Positions 23,090 to 35,463 are shown, counted from the stretch's first letter. The stretch: 64,000 nt of DNA from Sanderia malayensis (GCA_013076295.1 RQOL01000863.1:3032080-3096079), one strand, 5' to 3'. Notes: a model not told the origin generated them from the letters alone. A program made the numbers and translations.

Positions 23090-25607
23090 ATGAATGGAAA
23101 TTACATGACGATGATGAATATTGAAGAGGAAAATAGCTGTGCAACAACCTGCAAAACAACTTACGATGGTTGGAATTTAATTGATAAAGAAGATGATTAC
23201 GAGAAAGTTAATTTTACATTTTCTGGATGTGGATTTCTCGGTGTTTATCACATTGGTGTAATATCTTGCCTTAAGCAACATGCACCAAAATACTTGGAAC
23301 ATGTAACACATTACGGTGGTGCATCCGCTGGTGCACTGAGCGCATGTACTTTGTTATTTAATATGGATTTGGAAAGTTGTGTTCAATTTGTTATGAAGCT
23401 TGCTGGAAAAGCTAGAACAAGTTTATTTGGGCCATTCAGTCAAAGTTTTGATCCAGTTTCAATTGTAAGGAAAACTTTTCTCAGATATCTTCCTGAAAAT
23501 GCCCACGAAATTGCAAACGGAAAACTTCACATTTCTATGACCAGAGTTTCAGATTGGAAAAATGTTGTTGTCAATGAATTCAAATCCAAACAAGATCTTG
23601 TTGACGTAAGTTTTTCTCATATATTAGTTTTTCTCTTATGGTGGCGTGACGTGAAGCCAAACATAATAAAAGTGTTTAATTGTTCAATATATTTCGCTTG
23701 TAGGCTTTAATTTGCACCTCATTTGTGCCTTTTTATTCTGGTGTTATGCCACCAAAGTTCAGAGGAGTGGTAAGAGCTAATTTAATTTCACTATTTCATT
23801 GGAATTTCTCCTTAAATTCACATGCAATTCAAAATCCACCCCAATTTGTTTGTTTCAGCCACATGTGGATGGTGGGTTTTCTGATAATCTACCACAACAT
23901 TTTGATGGCACAACTATAACTGTGTCTCCATTCAGCGGTGAAAGTGATATTTGTCCTGATGATGCTAGTGAAACATTGTTTCATTTTGATGTACGTAATA
24001 CCAGTGTGCAATTCACATCACAAAATCTATACCGCATGTCAAGAGCATTTTTTCCACCAAGTCAAGAAGTTTTATTTGACATGTGCAGACAAGGGTTTAA
24101 AGATGCTCTTCAATATCTCCACCTTCATTGTGAGTGCAACAAAAGTATTTTCTTCATCTTGCAATTTTACTAAATTGTCATTAATTAATTTCTTTTATAA
24201 TGTTGTAATTGTTTATAGATCCTGATATGTTGAATATTGGTATAACAAGGGTGCGTATACCTGATTGTTGCAAAGAATGCCAAGATTCCGATGAAGATAT
24301 GTGTGGGGAATGCTCGTGTATCACTGGTGACCCATTGAGTGACGTTGAGAGTACAATATCAGCTGAAAGGGTTACTATTTTGCACAATGTTGTACCTGAA
24401 AAGTTAAATGAAAGTAAGAAATGCATTGTTTTTATTGCAACTCTATCAATTCTGTGTTATTATTATAAAAACACTAATAAATTGATTTTATTTTATTTTG
24501 TTAGTTCTTCTCAGTGCAAGAGAAGTAATGTCTGACTCTGACATTATCCTTTGGCACTTATTACGTGTATTCATCAGGGTTGTTCATTGGATTGCAAAGC
24601 CTTGCGTCTATTCCTTACAACATTTGATCCAATTTGCACACAGTTTGTAAGTATATTGTCAGTTTATTCATTCAACCTTCCCCAATCACGCAATTCTACT
24701 ATCACTACGACAACAAATTCTAAATGCTTTATATTGATTTTCCAGGGCCCAATGGTTGGTTCCAAAAGTTCAAGAAATAAGCAGCTACAATTCTTACACA
24801 AAATATCTTGTTGATACTGCATTGGATGTTTATAATGCCTACAAAGACAGGCATCAATGTGAAAGGTATTGCTAAATTTTGCACTTTCTCGCAAAACCTG
24901 TTTCCATGCCACTTTCAACATTTTATAGACAAGTTCAATTCTAAAATTTTTCTTTTGCAGACATCCAAGCCTCAAAGAAGAAGATGTCACTGATTTTGCA
25001 CAAGGTAGGAATTTTATTTCAACATTATCAATTCCAGCTCAGTATTTTTTATAGAAATTCAGGTCTGGTCTTGCTGCAAAGTTATATTAATCTGATCTCA
25101 ACTTGTTTCTTAGCTAATGCAAAGCTGTTGGAAATCCAAAAACGAATGCGTGTTGTTCCAATAACCGAAACACAAAGTAGAAGGAAATTATCGTCAAATA
25201 AGTCAATGTATGATCTTGCGCATCGAAAGATATCCCTACCTTGCTACCCTGAAAATCAACAAACATCATTATCATCATCATCATCATTGTCTTCCTCCTC
25301 ATCCTCAATACCTGCTCCAACAAGAAGATTTTCTACTCCAGTGAAACCCACCCTGACACCACCAAACATGGGCTATCTTGGTCTATCACCTCGTAGATCA
25401 AATTCAAAAGCACAGCCAAGAAAATTACTTGATGAAGAAACATCAGATGCAACTTGTTTTCATGACAAATCCAAAATCATCTTCAGAGTTGGAAGTTGCA
25501 AAACTATTGATGAAATAGATAAAGAATGCAATGAGGTTGATTCATTTGATGAATTTGTTAATGATTTCGTCTTTGTAGATAACGATAGTGATTGTGATTT
25601 TCATTAA
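23090..25607 (+). CDS. PNPLA2: Adipose triglyceride lipase-like patatin phospholipase
   Basis: Eight exons: 23090-23605, 23704-23769, 23859-24129, 24219-24413, 24505-24646, 24746-24865, 24961-25004, 25114-25607, giving 615 aa. The enzyme removes the first acyl chain from triacylglycerol at lipid droplets. The patatin fold is complete: the oxyanion-hole segment SGCGFLGVYHIG (aa ~45-56), the nucleophile elbow GGASAG (Ser79) and the dyad Asp in HVDGGFSDN (Asp198). ALICTSFVPFYSG and PPKFRGV match ATGL closely. The hydrophobic segment ILWHLLRVFIRVVHWIAKP in the fifth exon matches the lipid-droplet targeting region. The C-terminal exon is Ser-rich and disordered, making the protein longer than human ATGL (504 aa); phosphorylation there is possible. 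PNPLA3-type paralogues cannot be excluded; the common ancestor of both is the likeliest reading. Confidence 0.92.
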
Positions 25608-25822
25608 AGATTTCTTTATGATTATTACATTAATTAATCACATAATAATTATTTCCATCATAATATAATAACCAGAAATGTTCTTTTCTTATTCTGATAA
25701 TGTTATGAAAACTGTACATAAAATTATATATTTCATTTAAAGTGCTCAAGATATTATCCATTTGTTTTTTCTTCAAAATAACATATTGCCTTTCCTTCAT
25801 TCGCCACGCCACCGCAGAGGTA

Positions 25823-25836
25823 GTTGTTATAGCAAC
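25823..25836 (+). promoter_or_regulatory. RFX X-box upstream of DNAI7
   Basis: The 14-mer gttgttatagcaac fits the published X-box consensus GTHNYYATRRNAAC at every position. It lies 95 bp upstream of the DNAI7 ATG (25931), within the usual promoter-proximal distance for RFX-controlled cilium genes. Motif identity and distance are seen directly; RFX binding is inferred. Confidence 0.7.
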
Positions 25837-25930
25837 ACAACGCAAAGCTTGGGCCTAAGCTGCCAACACAATTTATGTGAAGACATATTCCTATAAGAAC
25901 TCTTGCCGATATTCTCTTAAAAGATTTAGG

Positions 25931-28900
25931 ATGGCGGTAAGCATGTACTTTAATTTTATGCTTATAAGTTTTGAAATAATATTTGCGTCAGAAAGATGAA
26001 AATCGTTTCATGTTGTTAAGCATAGCATAGCATGCATGTACATACAGCCAATAAAGGAAATGAGACAACATGGCCTTCATCATGGATATATAGATTTGAA
26101 ATATTATTCTAGGAAATTCGTACTTCTACTTTCCGACTTGTAAATAATAAACTAGCTGTTAACATGGTTAAAATGAGTGCTGCTGTGATTTAAAACCAAT
26201 AATCGGGAATTAAGCATCTAACAATTGATTAAAAAAAAGATATGTTTTGAAATGAGTGCCTGCAAAAAATATGGAGATGGGTGTAGACAAAAGCCTGCAA
26301 GCAAGCAAGCTTTTTATTGTTCTTGTTACGGTGCGACTAAACGTTCACCGAACAGTGAAGTAGTTGAATGAAGGGGTAATATCAATGGATGACGGATGAC
26401 TGTGTCTGGTGCGTTCATTCCTTTGACCTTATCATCTTCTCCTCTGCTAGGAAGGGCTGCTGTGGACCACCGGTAACTTTCCTGCACGCTAAGCTCGAGA
26501 CCACTGGTTCAAAACCCGATGAGAACATTTAATTTGTGTTTTGATAAATTTGTAATTTAAATTTCCTAAAGGTGGGTGTGTATGCGCAGTGCCATGTATA
26601 GGCTACTGCGCAGGAGTATACATGACGTAATGCTACTGACAGTGTATGGTGTATCGGTTAGGGTTAGGATTAGGGCTAGGGCTAGAGGCCGTAAAGGTGG
26701 GCGTATATGCGTAGTGCCATATATAGGCTACTGCGCAGGAGTATACATGACGTAATGCTATTGACAGTGTATGATGTATCAGTTAGGGTTAGGGTTAGGG
26801 TTAGTATTAGGATTAGGGTTAGGGTTAGTATTAGGATTAGGGTTAGGGTTAGTATTAGGATTAGGGTTAGGGTTAGTATTAGGATTAGGGTTAGGGTTAG
26901 TATTAGGATTAGGGTTAGGGTTAGTATTAGGATTAGGGTTAGGGTTAGTATTAGGATTAGGGTTAGGGTTAGAGGCCGTAAAGGTGGGTGTGTATGCGCA
27001 GTGCCGTATATTGACTACTGCGCAGGGTATACATGACGTAATGCTACTGACAGTGTATGGTGTATCGGTTAGGGCTAGGGTTAGGGTTAGTATTAGGGTT
27101 AGGGTTAGAGGCCGTAAAGGTGGGTGTGTATGCGCAGTGTCATATAAGTTACTGCGCAGGAGTATACATGATGTAATGCTACTGACAGTGTCTAGTGTGT
27201 CAGTTGGGATTTGGGTTCAGCATTATGATTTAACGTGACTGAAACATTTGTTGGAGGGGAGGTTTCGTGTGACTAAAAAATATTTAAAAACTTTCTATGT
27301 TTTCCAGTGTGTTTAGCTTTTATACGACGATTTTGCATAGTATCTTTTAAAAAATGGGTGTATTTTACTCGAAAGGGCCCGAAGTCATCTAGTAAAGGAA
27401 AGAAGAAGGGTAAATCGTCTAAGCTATCAAAAGCCGAGAAGGAAAGGTTAAAAAAAGAAGAACAAGAAAGAAAAGCCCAAGAGGAGGGTAGGTCGAAGCT
27501 GCCTTTTGTGACGCTCTGTTTTTCCATTAAAAAGTAAATCTTTCGTTTGTGTATTAATTTCGCTGTATTTGTTTAAACGATCTTGTTATGCGCACTATAA
27601 TTGTGGCTCTTTCTATATTTTTCTGTAGAAGATGCAAAGATACGAGCTGAAGTGGAAGCAAAGGAAAGAGAAGAACGAGAGAAACATGAGCAAGAAGAAA
27701 GAATCAGACTTGAGGAAAAGGTTTGTTGTCAAGAGAAGAGGAAGAATACTTGAGACGGAATTCGAAGGATTATATTCTGCGAGTTGCGAGTTGTCAGTTG
27801 CGAGTTGGTATTTTTTTCTCCTAATTGTGAGCTTATCAGCTCAAAACATAGCCCTTATAATTAATTACATGCAAAGGAAGTTCAAATAGCAATGGTTGAG
27901 CTATTTGAACTTCCCGGGGCTTCGAAAAGAATATCTTTAATTATATATGTCTTTAATACCTTTAATTATATATGTCTTTAATAATATATAATATATAGAA
28001 AACTTGTTATAAGACATAAACAACTCGCAACTCGTGACTTATCATATCTCTCGAATTCAATGCCAAAGGCAGGGCGAATTCTGGCATACACAAGGTGTTC
28101 AGAAAGCACAACACAAAAAATAAAAAAAGTTCGTCAGTTTAAGAAAGTGGAAGGTTCTACCCTCTTCTTCCAGCTTTAGCACTTGGCATCACTTATCAAA
28201 TTGTAATAATTACTTTCCTGAAAAATGTTTACTAATTTCGGTCTTTTTTCCCAAGGAACGAGCTCAACATCAAGCAGAAATTGACGAGTTAAATAAAACA
28301 ATTCAAGAAATGAAGAAAAAACTGAATGATCAAGATGAGGATCGAAAAGTTAAAGAAAAGGTAACCATCATCTATTCATCATAGATACACTTGCTGCAGC
28401 CAGCCCTCGGGATCAACTTTTGCACCAACTGTCCTAGAGAGCTGAAACTTGTATCAAAATAATCAGAAGGCCCCTAATTGGGAGTATGCATGATGGTTAA
28501 GGTTAGGTTACGGTTCTTGTCTCAATGTGACCAATGTCTCCATTTAGTAGCAAGGGACTCTTTGAGCAACATATTCCTGTCAATCTCGAATTTCGCTGCC
28601 GCCTATTCATGATAGGTGTTAGGTTTAGTGTTGGGGTTGAGGTTAGGGTAAGGACTAGGGTCAGGGTTATGTTGTGCGGAGGAGAAAGGTGGTCAGCATG
28701 CACAGTAGCGTAGTATTTTAACAAGGTTAACATTTAGTTTAATGTTCATTTTAGTGGGATAGATATATGCTTTGCGATGGCAGACCTGATCCTACGTCAA
28801 AGAAAGAATTGAATACTTATATGAATCTTTGGAAAGACGATACTTGCTTTAAACCGTTCGAAGAAATTTTCAAGGAATGCGAACTTACTCTCGAGGTAAT

Positions 28901-31900
28901 TTAGTTTTCTTGCAATTCAATTAATATTCCTTATTGCTTTTGTTTTTTGACTGGAAATAAGATTAGAGTTATGCCTGAACAACACAACGTTTGTTGTGAC
29001 ACAAAATTTCACATCAATCAGACAACTACATTGATTCTCGCCCTGGTTATCATGCTCTAGAGCACGAAATTTGCTGATAAAGATATTCGATACATTTTAT
29101 TGCTATGTTTACCTGTTGTTGCGATAAGTTATTATTATATTAATAAATAAAATATAATTTTAGTTGATATTTGAATTGGAAAAGTATTTGGAAGAAGATT
29201 GTGAACTTGGTATTGAAGAAAAGAGTCAGTATAAAGAGGTATTCTAATTAATTTATAATACAGTCTAAGTTTATGTTCATTCTGTTGTATGTATACTAAT
29301 GATAGTTTCACACCAATTTTAGTCTATTGATGAAATGCACCGGCTTTTGAACAGCAAAATTGACGAGGCTATGATGTGGCTTTTGAAAGTGCCAGGAAAT
29401 AACATTGACCAAGAGACATTGAATCTGCAGTATACAGGGAAAAGCAAAAGTTTTCATGTTTCCATTTGGGGTAACACTGCAAAGAATCCGAGGTAAGCAC
29501 CACATCAAAAGTACCGGAAACTAAATGAGTAAATACAGTATGCTTTGATGCATTTGTGTTGCTTAAAGCGTAATAATAATAATGATAAATGATATTTCTA
29601 ATTTCAGAGTGAAGAGTGCTGAGTTTCTTAAAGAAGGATTCATTATTGAAATACCAAGAAGCCTGGTATTAGCAGATGTTGCTGTTAGATTATTGCAGAA
29701 ATATTACAACAATCTTTCGCCAAGGTGTTCAACTTATTTTTTGAAGTTGAAGAAAAATGCAAAGGACACTGAAAAGGGTGACAACAACCAAATAGATAAC
29801 ACAGATAATGTAGGAAACTCAAATATAATATGATTTTTTACTGCAATTTATATTATGATTATGCAAAAAATGTGTACAATTTATCTCAACAGATTAATAC
29901 AGAAAACGATGTGACAGATGATGAACAAAATGAAGCCGTCGATCAAAATCATCTTGATGCAAACAGAGAAAAGGTTTGTATAATTACAAAATTAAATTAA
30001 GCGAAATAGTAGGTAAGGAATTTGACCCTGGGATTCTGAAGTTATTGAGTTGACTGTGTAGTCTGCAAATTGAAAAGTTACTCCATGGCAAATCAAATTC
30101 TTGAAACCTTCAACTCCCTTCCATGATCTTGGTCCTTGTAAACGAACTACAACACAATACCACATTCCTCGCATCACTGGTACAGGTTCATCAAACATGA
30201 TTTTGTAAACATTTTGATCAGACACGGCTGTAGATGTATACCTCATGTGTTTCAAGATCTGATTATCACGTATAATTTGTGCAATAATTTCATATCGTCC
30301 TTCTGTATTTCCCTCAACTGCTCCATACAATCCCAAACCATCAATACTTATATCAATATCTGTTTTAAATTTAATTCCTTCTTCTGTGCCGTAATAACCG
30401 AATCTCATTCCATCTTCTGCTGCCGGGAACCTACAAACGTGATGCATTGCAGGACCAATACGTGGAATAGATGGAAATACAAGGACCGGTTTATTTGTTG
30501 ATGTAAAATATAAGAATATATCCAATGCCTGTTGTGCATCAAGCAATCCAGATCTTGCAACATGGTCAGCAAACTCACGTTCTGTCATTGTCGGAAAACG
30601 AACCAGTTTCAAGCATTCACCTACTACGCTTCTTAAATTGTCCGATGTCACTTCCAAATTAACACGTTTACACTCCTTTTCAGCCCATTTTAAAAGAGCC
30701 TTGAAAATATCAATTTCTTCCGTCCAAAGTGTGTCTCTTTGAAGCACATCCTTTAAGAGGTCTTGTGATATATCTGTGAAACTACAAGAGTCTAAAACTT
30801 GGCTTGTTCTGCAATCAACAATGTCCCAACATCTTTCTTCCAATTGCTCTTCATTTAATACCTGTGCTTGTGGCAAAATATCAAGAGCATTATCTGCATC
30901 CAGATTCTTTTCGAGGAAGAACACACATTGCTCTTCTAAGTCAGGTACAACATATTTTTTAGCAAGGTATAGTGTCCCAAATACGTTTTCAGTTGTCAAA
31001 TGTATTTCATCACAATAAAAATAGCGAAGTAATTCTAAAAGAGAGTCGCAATAGCAATCTTCAATTTGGACATTTTCGCAGTTTGAGTCTGCTAATGAAC
31101 CATAAAACATGGCATAAAATACAGGTGATGAAATAGCAAGAACATATTTGTGCGCAGGAATAGAAGATCTGGTTCCTTCTTTGAGCACAACAAGATTCAC
31201 ATCACTCATTAATTGATTGTTGAACATATTTGCATTTCTTGATCTTACATCTTTCTTGTTTATTTGCCACTGTCCTTCAAGCACAAAATTTTGCATCCCT
31301 TTTCGTGAATTTATTTGCTCTGAATGGGTGAATCTTTTGGTTATGTTTTCAGTCCTGACAACTGCATTCTTTTCCTCCATCTTGACTTTAGTTTTTACGA
31401 GGAATGAAAGAACAGTAGCCTGCGGAGGATCCGAGCCGGCTGCGAAGGAAGGAGGCCTCTGCGGGGGGTTTATTGCCGGGCACATATTCATGCGGAGGAG
31501 GGAAATGAGTAATTACTTACTATGGCTTTTTGTATTTTAGATGGGCAGCAGAAAAAGTCAAAAGAGTATAACAAGTCGTGTAAGTCTCGGTAGTAGCAAG
31601 GAACCAATTGCTGAGCCAACGGATGAAGTCACAAAAGGTTTTTATTCAATGTACATTGTGGCTGCTTTTGCTTACGTTTTCAGCTTTTTGTTTGATGAAA
31701 TTTAATTCACGCTTATAATTCCTTGTTAATGCAGAAGATGAGAATGCAGATGATGAAAATGATTTGAAGATATTCGAAGAATACGACGAAGAATTATTGG
31801 ATGAAGATGTTGTTGACTTGAGATCATTCGCTGCAATGGAGCCCATCATTTACATTGAATTATTTGAATTGCCACCACAGCAACAAAAAGTCAACCAATG

Positions 31901-34023
31901 GGTTATGCAACAAAGTACCCTGTTTTTTTCATTCTCATTACTATTTCTAATTCATTATGAGTATGGCAGCATGAGAATTCTCTATCCATTCGATCTTTCA
32001 CAGTAATTGCATCTGAATTGAAGAGATTGAACTATTCCAGTACAGCAACAACAACAAATGGTCTCGGAAAGTCTTTAACAGAATCGCAATATCTCGAACA
32101 AGACAGGAAAGTTCCTACTTCTGCAAAGAGTACTTCATCCACACCAGCAACACCTAATGTCAGCAATGGAAAACCAATTGCCATCAGTTTGAAGTAAATT
32201 TTCAACATTTTCATGTCAATGCTATCTTTTCGATATTTTTACTTATCGAAAAAATATCGTTTATATATGCACTATATATGTTTCATGAGTGTATAATATG
32301 TGTTTATGTTTTAATTTCCATAACATAGAGCTCCAGAGAACGTGGTGTTTTTTGAAGATCCTCAAATGGCGCGTTGGGATGAAGAAAGTCGGCATTGGAA
32401 ACTTGATAAATTCTTGGACGTTACCTACGATTCAGGTTCTTGTTACTCCATATCCTATCCATTCAATGATAACATCAGAGCAGCCATGTTATTACAGTGT
32501 ATGCAGTACGCAAATAATCTGCTGCAATGTTGCCGTTAATGTATGCTTATACTTTTTGTAATTTTAGACAGTAGAACGATTTCATTTAAGACAGCTACTT
32601 TTGGACCAATGGCTATGATACAGGTAGGTGTTTTTGCCAATCTTTATTATATTCATATTTCGAATATTAGTCCGTTAAGGCGACAGGTGCATCATGCAGA
32701 AAATATTGACTTTTAAAACACAAGTGAAGTGTCTTATTATTACTGATATAGCTAAATATTCATTGATTTTTCCGCAGGACTTGTATTTGAATATGCCATT
32801 TCAATCTTGGGAAGTCAGACCATTGGCATTGAGCAATTGCGTTATTTCAGTCATTGCTGCAACTGTAGACGTGGAAATTGAAATCAAGGTTAATCTTCTT
32901 CGCAATTTTATTTTAATTAATTTTCTTTCTCGTGCAATTATATATTTTTTAGCAATGAGGGGTTTTCTGCTTTCTAGGATTCGAAATGCTGCTTAAGAAA
33001 GCCAGACGAATATAAGGAACTTGAAAATTTGATTGGGAAGTGGATGGAGCCAAAACAATTCATACAGGTATGAAAAAAATAAATCTTCCTTTATTTGCTA
33101 CTTTGTAGCTTATTATTTTATTATTTTAATTTATTTTTAATGAAATAAAATGTGTCTTCGTGTTATTGTTAGAGTGTGAGAAAGGCTGGCATTAATATAT
33201 TCCCAGCTGAAGATGGGGAAAAATACGTAAGCATATGCAAAAAGGTTCGTAAAAACATTTGTGTATCTATCTATCTGAAAACTCCGCTAAATAAAACATA
33301 AGAATGTTTAAATTTGATGATAATCTGCTCTGTTTAGGATATGACATTGATTGATCATTTGTATGAGCAAATATCTTTATCATCATCATCATTTGCATTT
33401 TCGTGGAGTAAATGGAACAGTGATTGTAAGGAAGAAGAAATTGCTGTCCTAGGTGCAACCGAATGGTGCAAGCAGGAATTACCAACTGAGGTACATCATT
33501 TTCCTATCTACATCATATATATATTTTTTCAATTGCTTTTGTTATATGGTTGATTGATAACAGTTCAATTGATCGATTTGAGCTAAATTTGTTCCAAAGG
33601 ATGATTACTCTCTCTACATGGCTTCAGCAAGAATATGCTTTCGATTGGCAATGTCAGAGTTTGACGAAGAATTTTCAAAAGATGTTGCAGAAGGAACCCA
33701 GGTATGTCATTGCTTTTTATCCTCAAATTCACAAAAATTGGCAAAATGGACCGCATACAGGGGGATTACGCCGGAGGGGGCAGGCTACGCCCCAAGGGGA
33801 AGTTAAAGGATGATCTAATTGTTGACTGCGCTGTGCTCTGCATATTCAGGGGGCCCCATACAATAAAAGTTCATTATATTTATAGATGCATCCAAATTTG
33901 TTCCATGTGATACAAGATGGCTCAAGTGATAAAGCTAAAAATTTGGTATCAAGGACAAATTTTGAGTATGTTAATTGCGTTTATCAACTCTTAAAGTCAA
34001 TTAACTTTATGATATATTCATAA
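25931..34023 (+). CDS. DNAI7: DNAI7/CASC1 axonemal dynein-associated protein
   Basis: Twenty exons: 25931-25936, 27376-27487, 27629-27720, 28256-28360, 28755-28895, 29164-29238, 29323-29492, 29608-29809, 29893-29973, 31541-31637, 31735-31914, 32004-32193, 32329-32435, 32568-32623, 32778-32888, 32978-33067, 33173-33244, 33338-33490, 33600-33701, 33886-34023; total 759 aa (human ~716). The protein is linked to axonemal dynein in motile cilia. It begins with a Lys/Glu-rich helix (SKAEKERLKKEEQERK) as in human. Then come RYMLCDGRPDP, VVDLRSFAAMEPIIYIELFELPP, FGPMAMIQDLYLNMPFQSWE and the well-conserved end SSFAFSWSKWN. The first coding exon holds only ATGGCG; its link to the 27376 acceptor (cgaaag/ggcccg, poor pyrimidine tract) is the least certain join. 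One intron (29974-31540) contains an antisense BTB gene. Confidence 0.91.
26151..27235 (+). mobile_element. Second SINE-like composite with hairpin units and TTAGGG/TTAGTATTAGG arrays
   Basis: Located in the first intron of DNAI7 and collinear with the 11073-11690 copy: the same actagctgttaaca block, then after an unrelated insert a B-box-like ggttcaaaacc near 26507, then the tail. Four ~95-bp units start near 26570, 26692, 26978 and 27114. Each carries tatgcg(c/t)agtg...tactgcgca and tgacgtaa or tgatgtaa. Between the second and third units lies a homogenised array of a ~26-nt unit (ttagggttagtattaggattaggg type) repeated about seven times. Confidence 0.75.
27721..28255 (+). other. Intron of DNAI7
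   Basis: A 535-bp intron with an inverted repeat around 27880-27916: the 13-mers ttcaaatagcaat-like and attgctatttgaa-like flank ggttgagc in the reading gaagttcaaatagcaa...gagctatttgaacttc. A duplicated tctttaattatatatg segment lies near 27940-27980. No coding content. Confidence 0.45.
28500..28740 (-). repeat. Degenerate inverted copy of the TTAGGG composite
   Basis: The segment contains decayed ttagggt/ttagggtaagg runs (28620-28670). On the minus strand it carries atgttaaccttgttaaaata, matching the head block gctgttaacattgttaaaatg of the other two copies. It is therefore an older, oppositely oriented member of the same family. It lies in the DNAI7 intron before the exon at 28755. Confidence 0.5.
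29992..31491 (-). CDS. BTB-BACK-PHR protein (BTBD1/2/3/6 family), intronless, nested in DNAI7 intron
   Basis: One exon of 499 aa from ATG 31491; an internal Met at 31380 (MEEKNAVV) is an alternative start. Order: a basic N-terminal lead-in; BTB domain from about aa 88 (MFNNQLMSDVNLVV, IPAHKYVLAISSPVFYAMFYG, YCDEIHL, TLYLAKKYVVPDLEEQCV); BACK domain (RCWDIVDC, ALLKWAEKECKR, LKLVRFPTMTEREFAD); and a C-terminal PHR domain (MRFGYYGTEEGIKF, GLGLYGAVEG, QGQIPYLLFRLI). Family members act as substrate adaptors for Cullin-3 ubiquitin ligases; that role is inferred. The gene sits entirely within the DNAI7 intron 29974-31540, antisense, without introns, as expected of a retroposed copy. It has intact domains and no stop, so it appears to be maintained. 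Confidence 0.93.
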   Translation of the reverse strand: MNMCPAINPPQRPPSFAAGSDPPQATVLSFLVKTKVKMEEKNAVVRTENITKRFTHSEQINSRKGMQNFVLEGQWQINKKDVRSRNANMFNNQLMSDVNLVVLKEGTRSSIPAHKYVLAISSPVFYAMFYGSLADSNCENVQIEDCYCDSLLELLRYFYCDEIHLTTENVFGTLYLAKKYVVPDLEEQCVFFLEKNLDADNALDILPQAQVLNEEQLEERCWDIVDCRTSQVLDSCSFTDISQDLLKDVLQRDTLWTEEIDIFKALLKWAEKECKRVNLEVTSDNLRSVVGECLKLVRFPTMTEREFADHVARSGLLDAQQALDIFLYFTSTNKPVLVFPSIPRIGPAMHHVCRFPAAEDGMRFGYYGTEEGIKFKTDIDISIDGLGLYGAVEGNTEGRYEIIAQIIRDNQILKHMRYTSTAVSDQNVYKIMFDEPVPVMRGMWYCVVVRLQGPRSWKGVEGFKNLICHGVTFQFADYTVNSITSESQGQIPYLLFRLI

Positions 34024-34219
34024 AAACCTCTTTTGTGACTCTAACAAGTAATGTTGTACAAAGTAAGAACTTTTTGTTAAGTTGTTTTTATTTTAATTCA
34101 ATGGTTTGAGCTTCAACTATCTACGTAATAATCATTAACTATTACTTTAACTATTCAACTAATGTACTAATGTAATAAGATAAAACATTAAAAACAAGAA
34201 CAACATATAAAGATATAAT

Positions 34220-35463
34220 TCACACTTGACCTAACATCGTTTGAAGTGACTTTCGAACATTTGAGATTTCTTCTTGTTGCTGTAAATACAGAAGTTAATA
34301 AAATTTAAAGTTTCATTTCTCCTGTTCGACGTTCTTTAAAATTGAGCGAATGAATGTACAGTGAAGTTAGATGAAATATGTAAATGAAACTTACAGTATC
34401 CATCAGCATTTTCTTTTGCAGTAAAGCTAACTCTTTTTTTAATTCACCTTGAATGTTATTTTGTTGATGATGATGAACCTTTTCAAGGTCATGAAGACTT
34501 TTCAAATATTGGTCATGTAATTGTTTTAACGCTTTAATTCGCTGAGTTTGAATAACCCGTTGCTGTTGAAGTGACTTCTGCTGTTGCCGTATTAAACCCT
34601 GAAATTATTTTTTAAAGGTTTAAATATAATACCAATTCATTAATCGTTGTCATATCCTTTTGAAAAGGACCTATAATTAAATAAACATAAATACTATTCC
34701 TACTTCAAGTTTTTCTTCGTTTTCTTTTGCTTTTGTGAGGTCATTTTCCCATTGAGAAAATACAGCTGAATTTTGTTTTGAAAATTCCTCGGATAAATTC
34801 TTCCTGTTTAATAAATATTTATATATATAAATAAGCATAAAAGTATTTTAAATAGCTGTGAAATATAATTATTATTTAGTATAAGGCTGCATTAATGGAT
34901 AATGCTAATATTAAACTTGCCTTTCATGCTGTTGAGATTTCAAAATTTCATCATATCGTCTGTTACTTGACTTTAACGATGCTTGAGTAAAAGATTGTAA
35001 TCTTTTTCTTTTGGCTGTCAATGTTCTACTTATATCAGCTAAAATGATAAGTAGCATTTTGATCAATGCGTTATTGAAAAATACTGTTATTTAAGTTGAC
35101 ATTGGACATATCGCTTTAAAGTAGCATACCACCAAATGAATCGAGCACATTTTTCATCTCATTTGCACAAACATCTTCTCTAAAAAAGTTAAAATATCCT
35201 GTTAGTTTATTGCAGATAAACATGCAACACATGCAAAAGATTTGGTTGAATAATTGTTGCTACTACTCTTTGGCATTCAAATCCAAATTTTGTTCCTCGC
35301 TATCTGTATCTTCTTGTAAGATCATTTTTTGTAAATTTCTTTTTCTTGATTTTAAAATTGGAGGTGCTTCTTCGTCCTGGACTCCTCCGGCACTATTTGT
35401 TTCAATAAATTCAAATTCTTGACGTTTTGATGGTTGTTTGCTCTTCTTCGAATTTGCTGGCAT
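34220..35463 (-). CDS. SYCP3: Synaptonemal complex protein 3 (Cor1/XLR family)
   Basis: Six exons on the minus strand: 35267-35463, 35130-35179, 34921-35038, 34704-34803, 34395-34598, 34220-34279, giving 242 aa (human 236). SYCP3 self-assembles into the axial/lateral elements of meiotic chromosomes. The N-terminus is polar and Lys-rich (MPANSKKSKQPSKRQEF, SRKRNLQKM). It is followed by the Cor1 helix: KRKRLQSFTQASLKSSNRRY, then SQWENDLTKAKENEEKLE, LIRQQQKSLQQQRVIQTQRI, LKQLHDQYLKSLHDLE, ELALLQKKMLMDT and the diagnostic end QQQEEISNVRKSLQTMLG. Every segment aligns by eye with human SYCP3. The intron after 34921 uses a GC donor (GAAAG/GCAAGT). The gene converges with DNAI7, with stops 197 bp apart, and its expression is presumably germline. 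Confidence 0.92.

Noticed and set aside
32289..32561. Plus-strand ORF overlapping the DNAI7 exon at 32329
   Set aside because: Out of frame with the conserved DNAI7 reading (ENVVFFEDPQMARWDEE).
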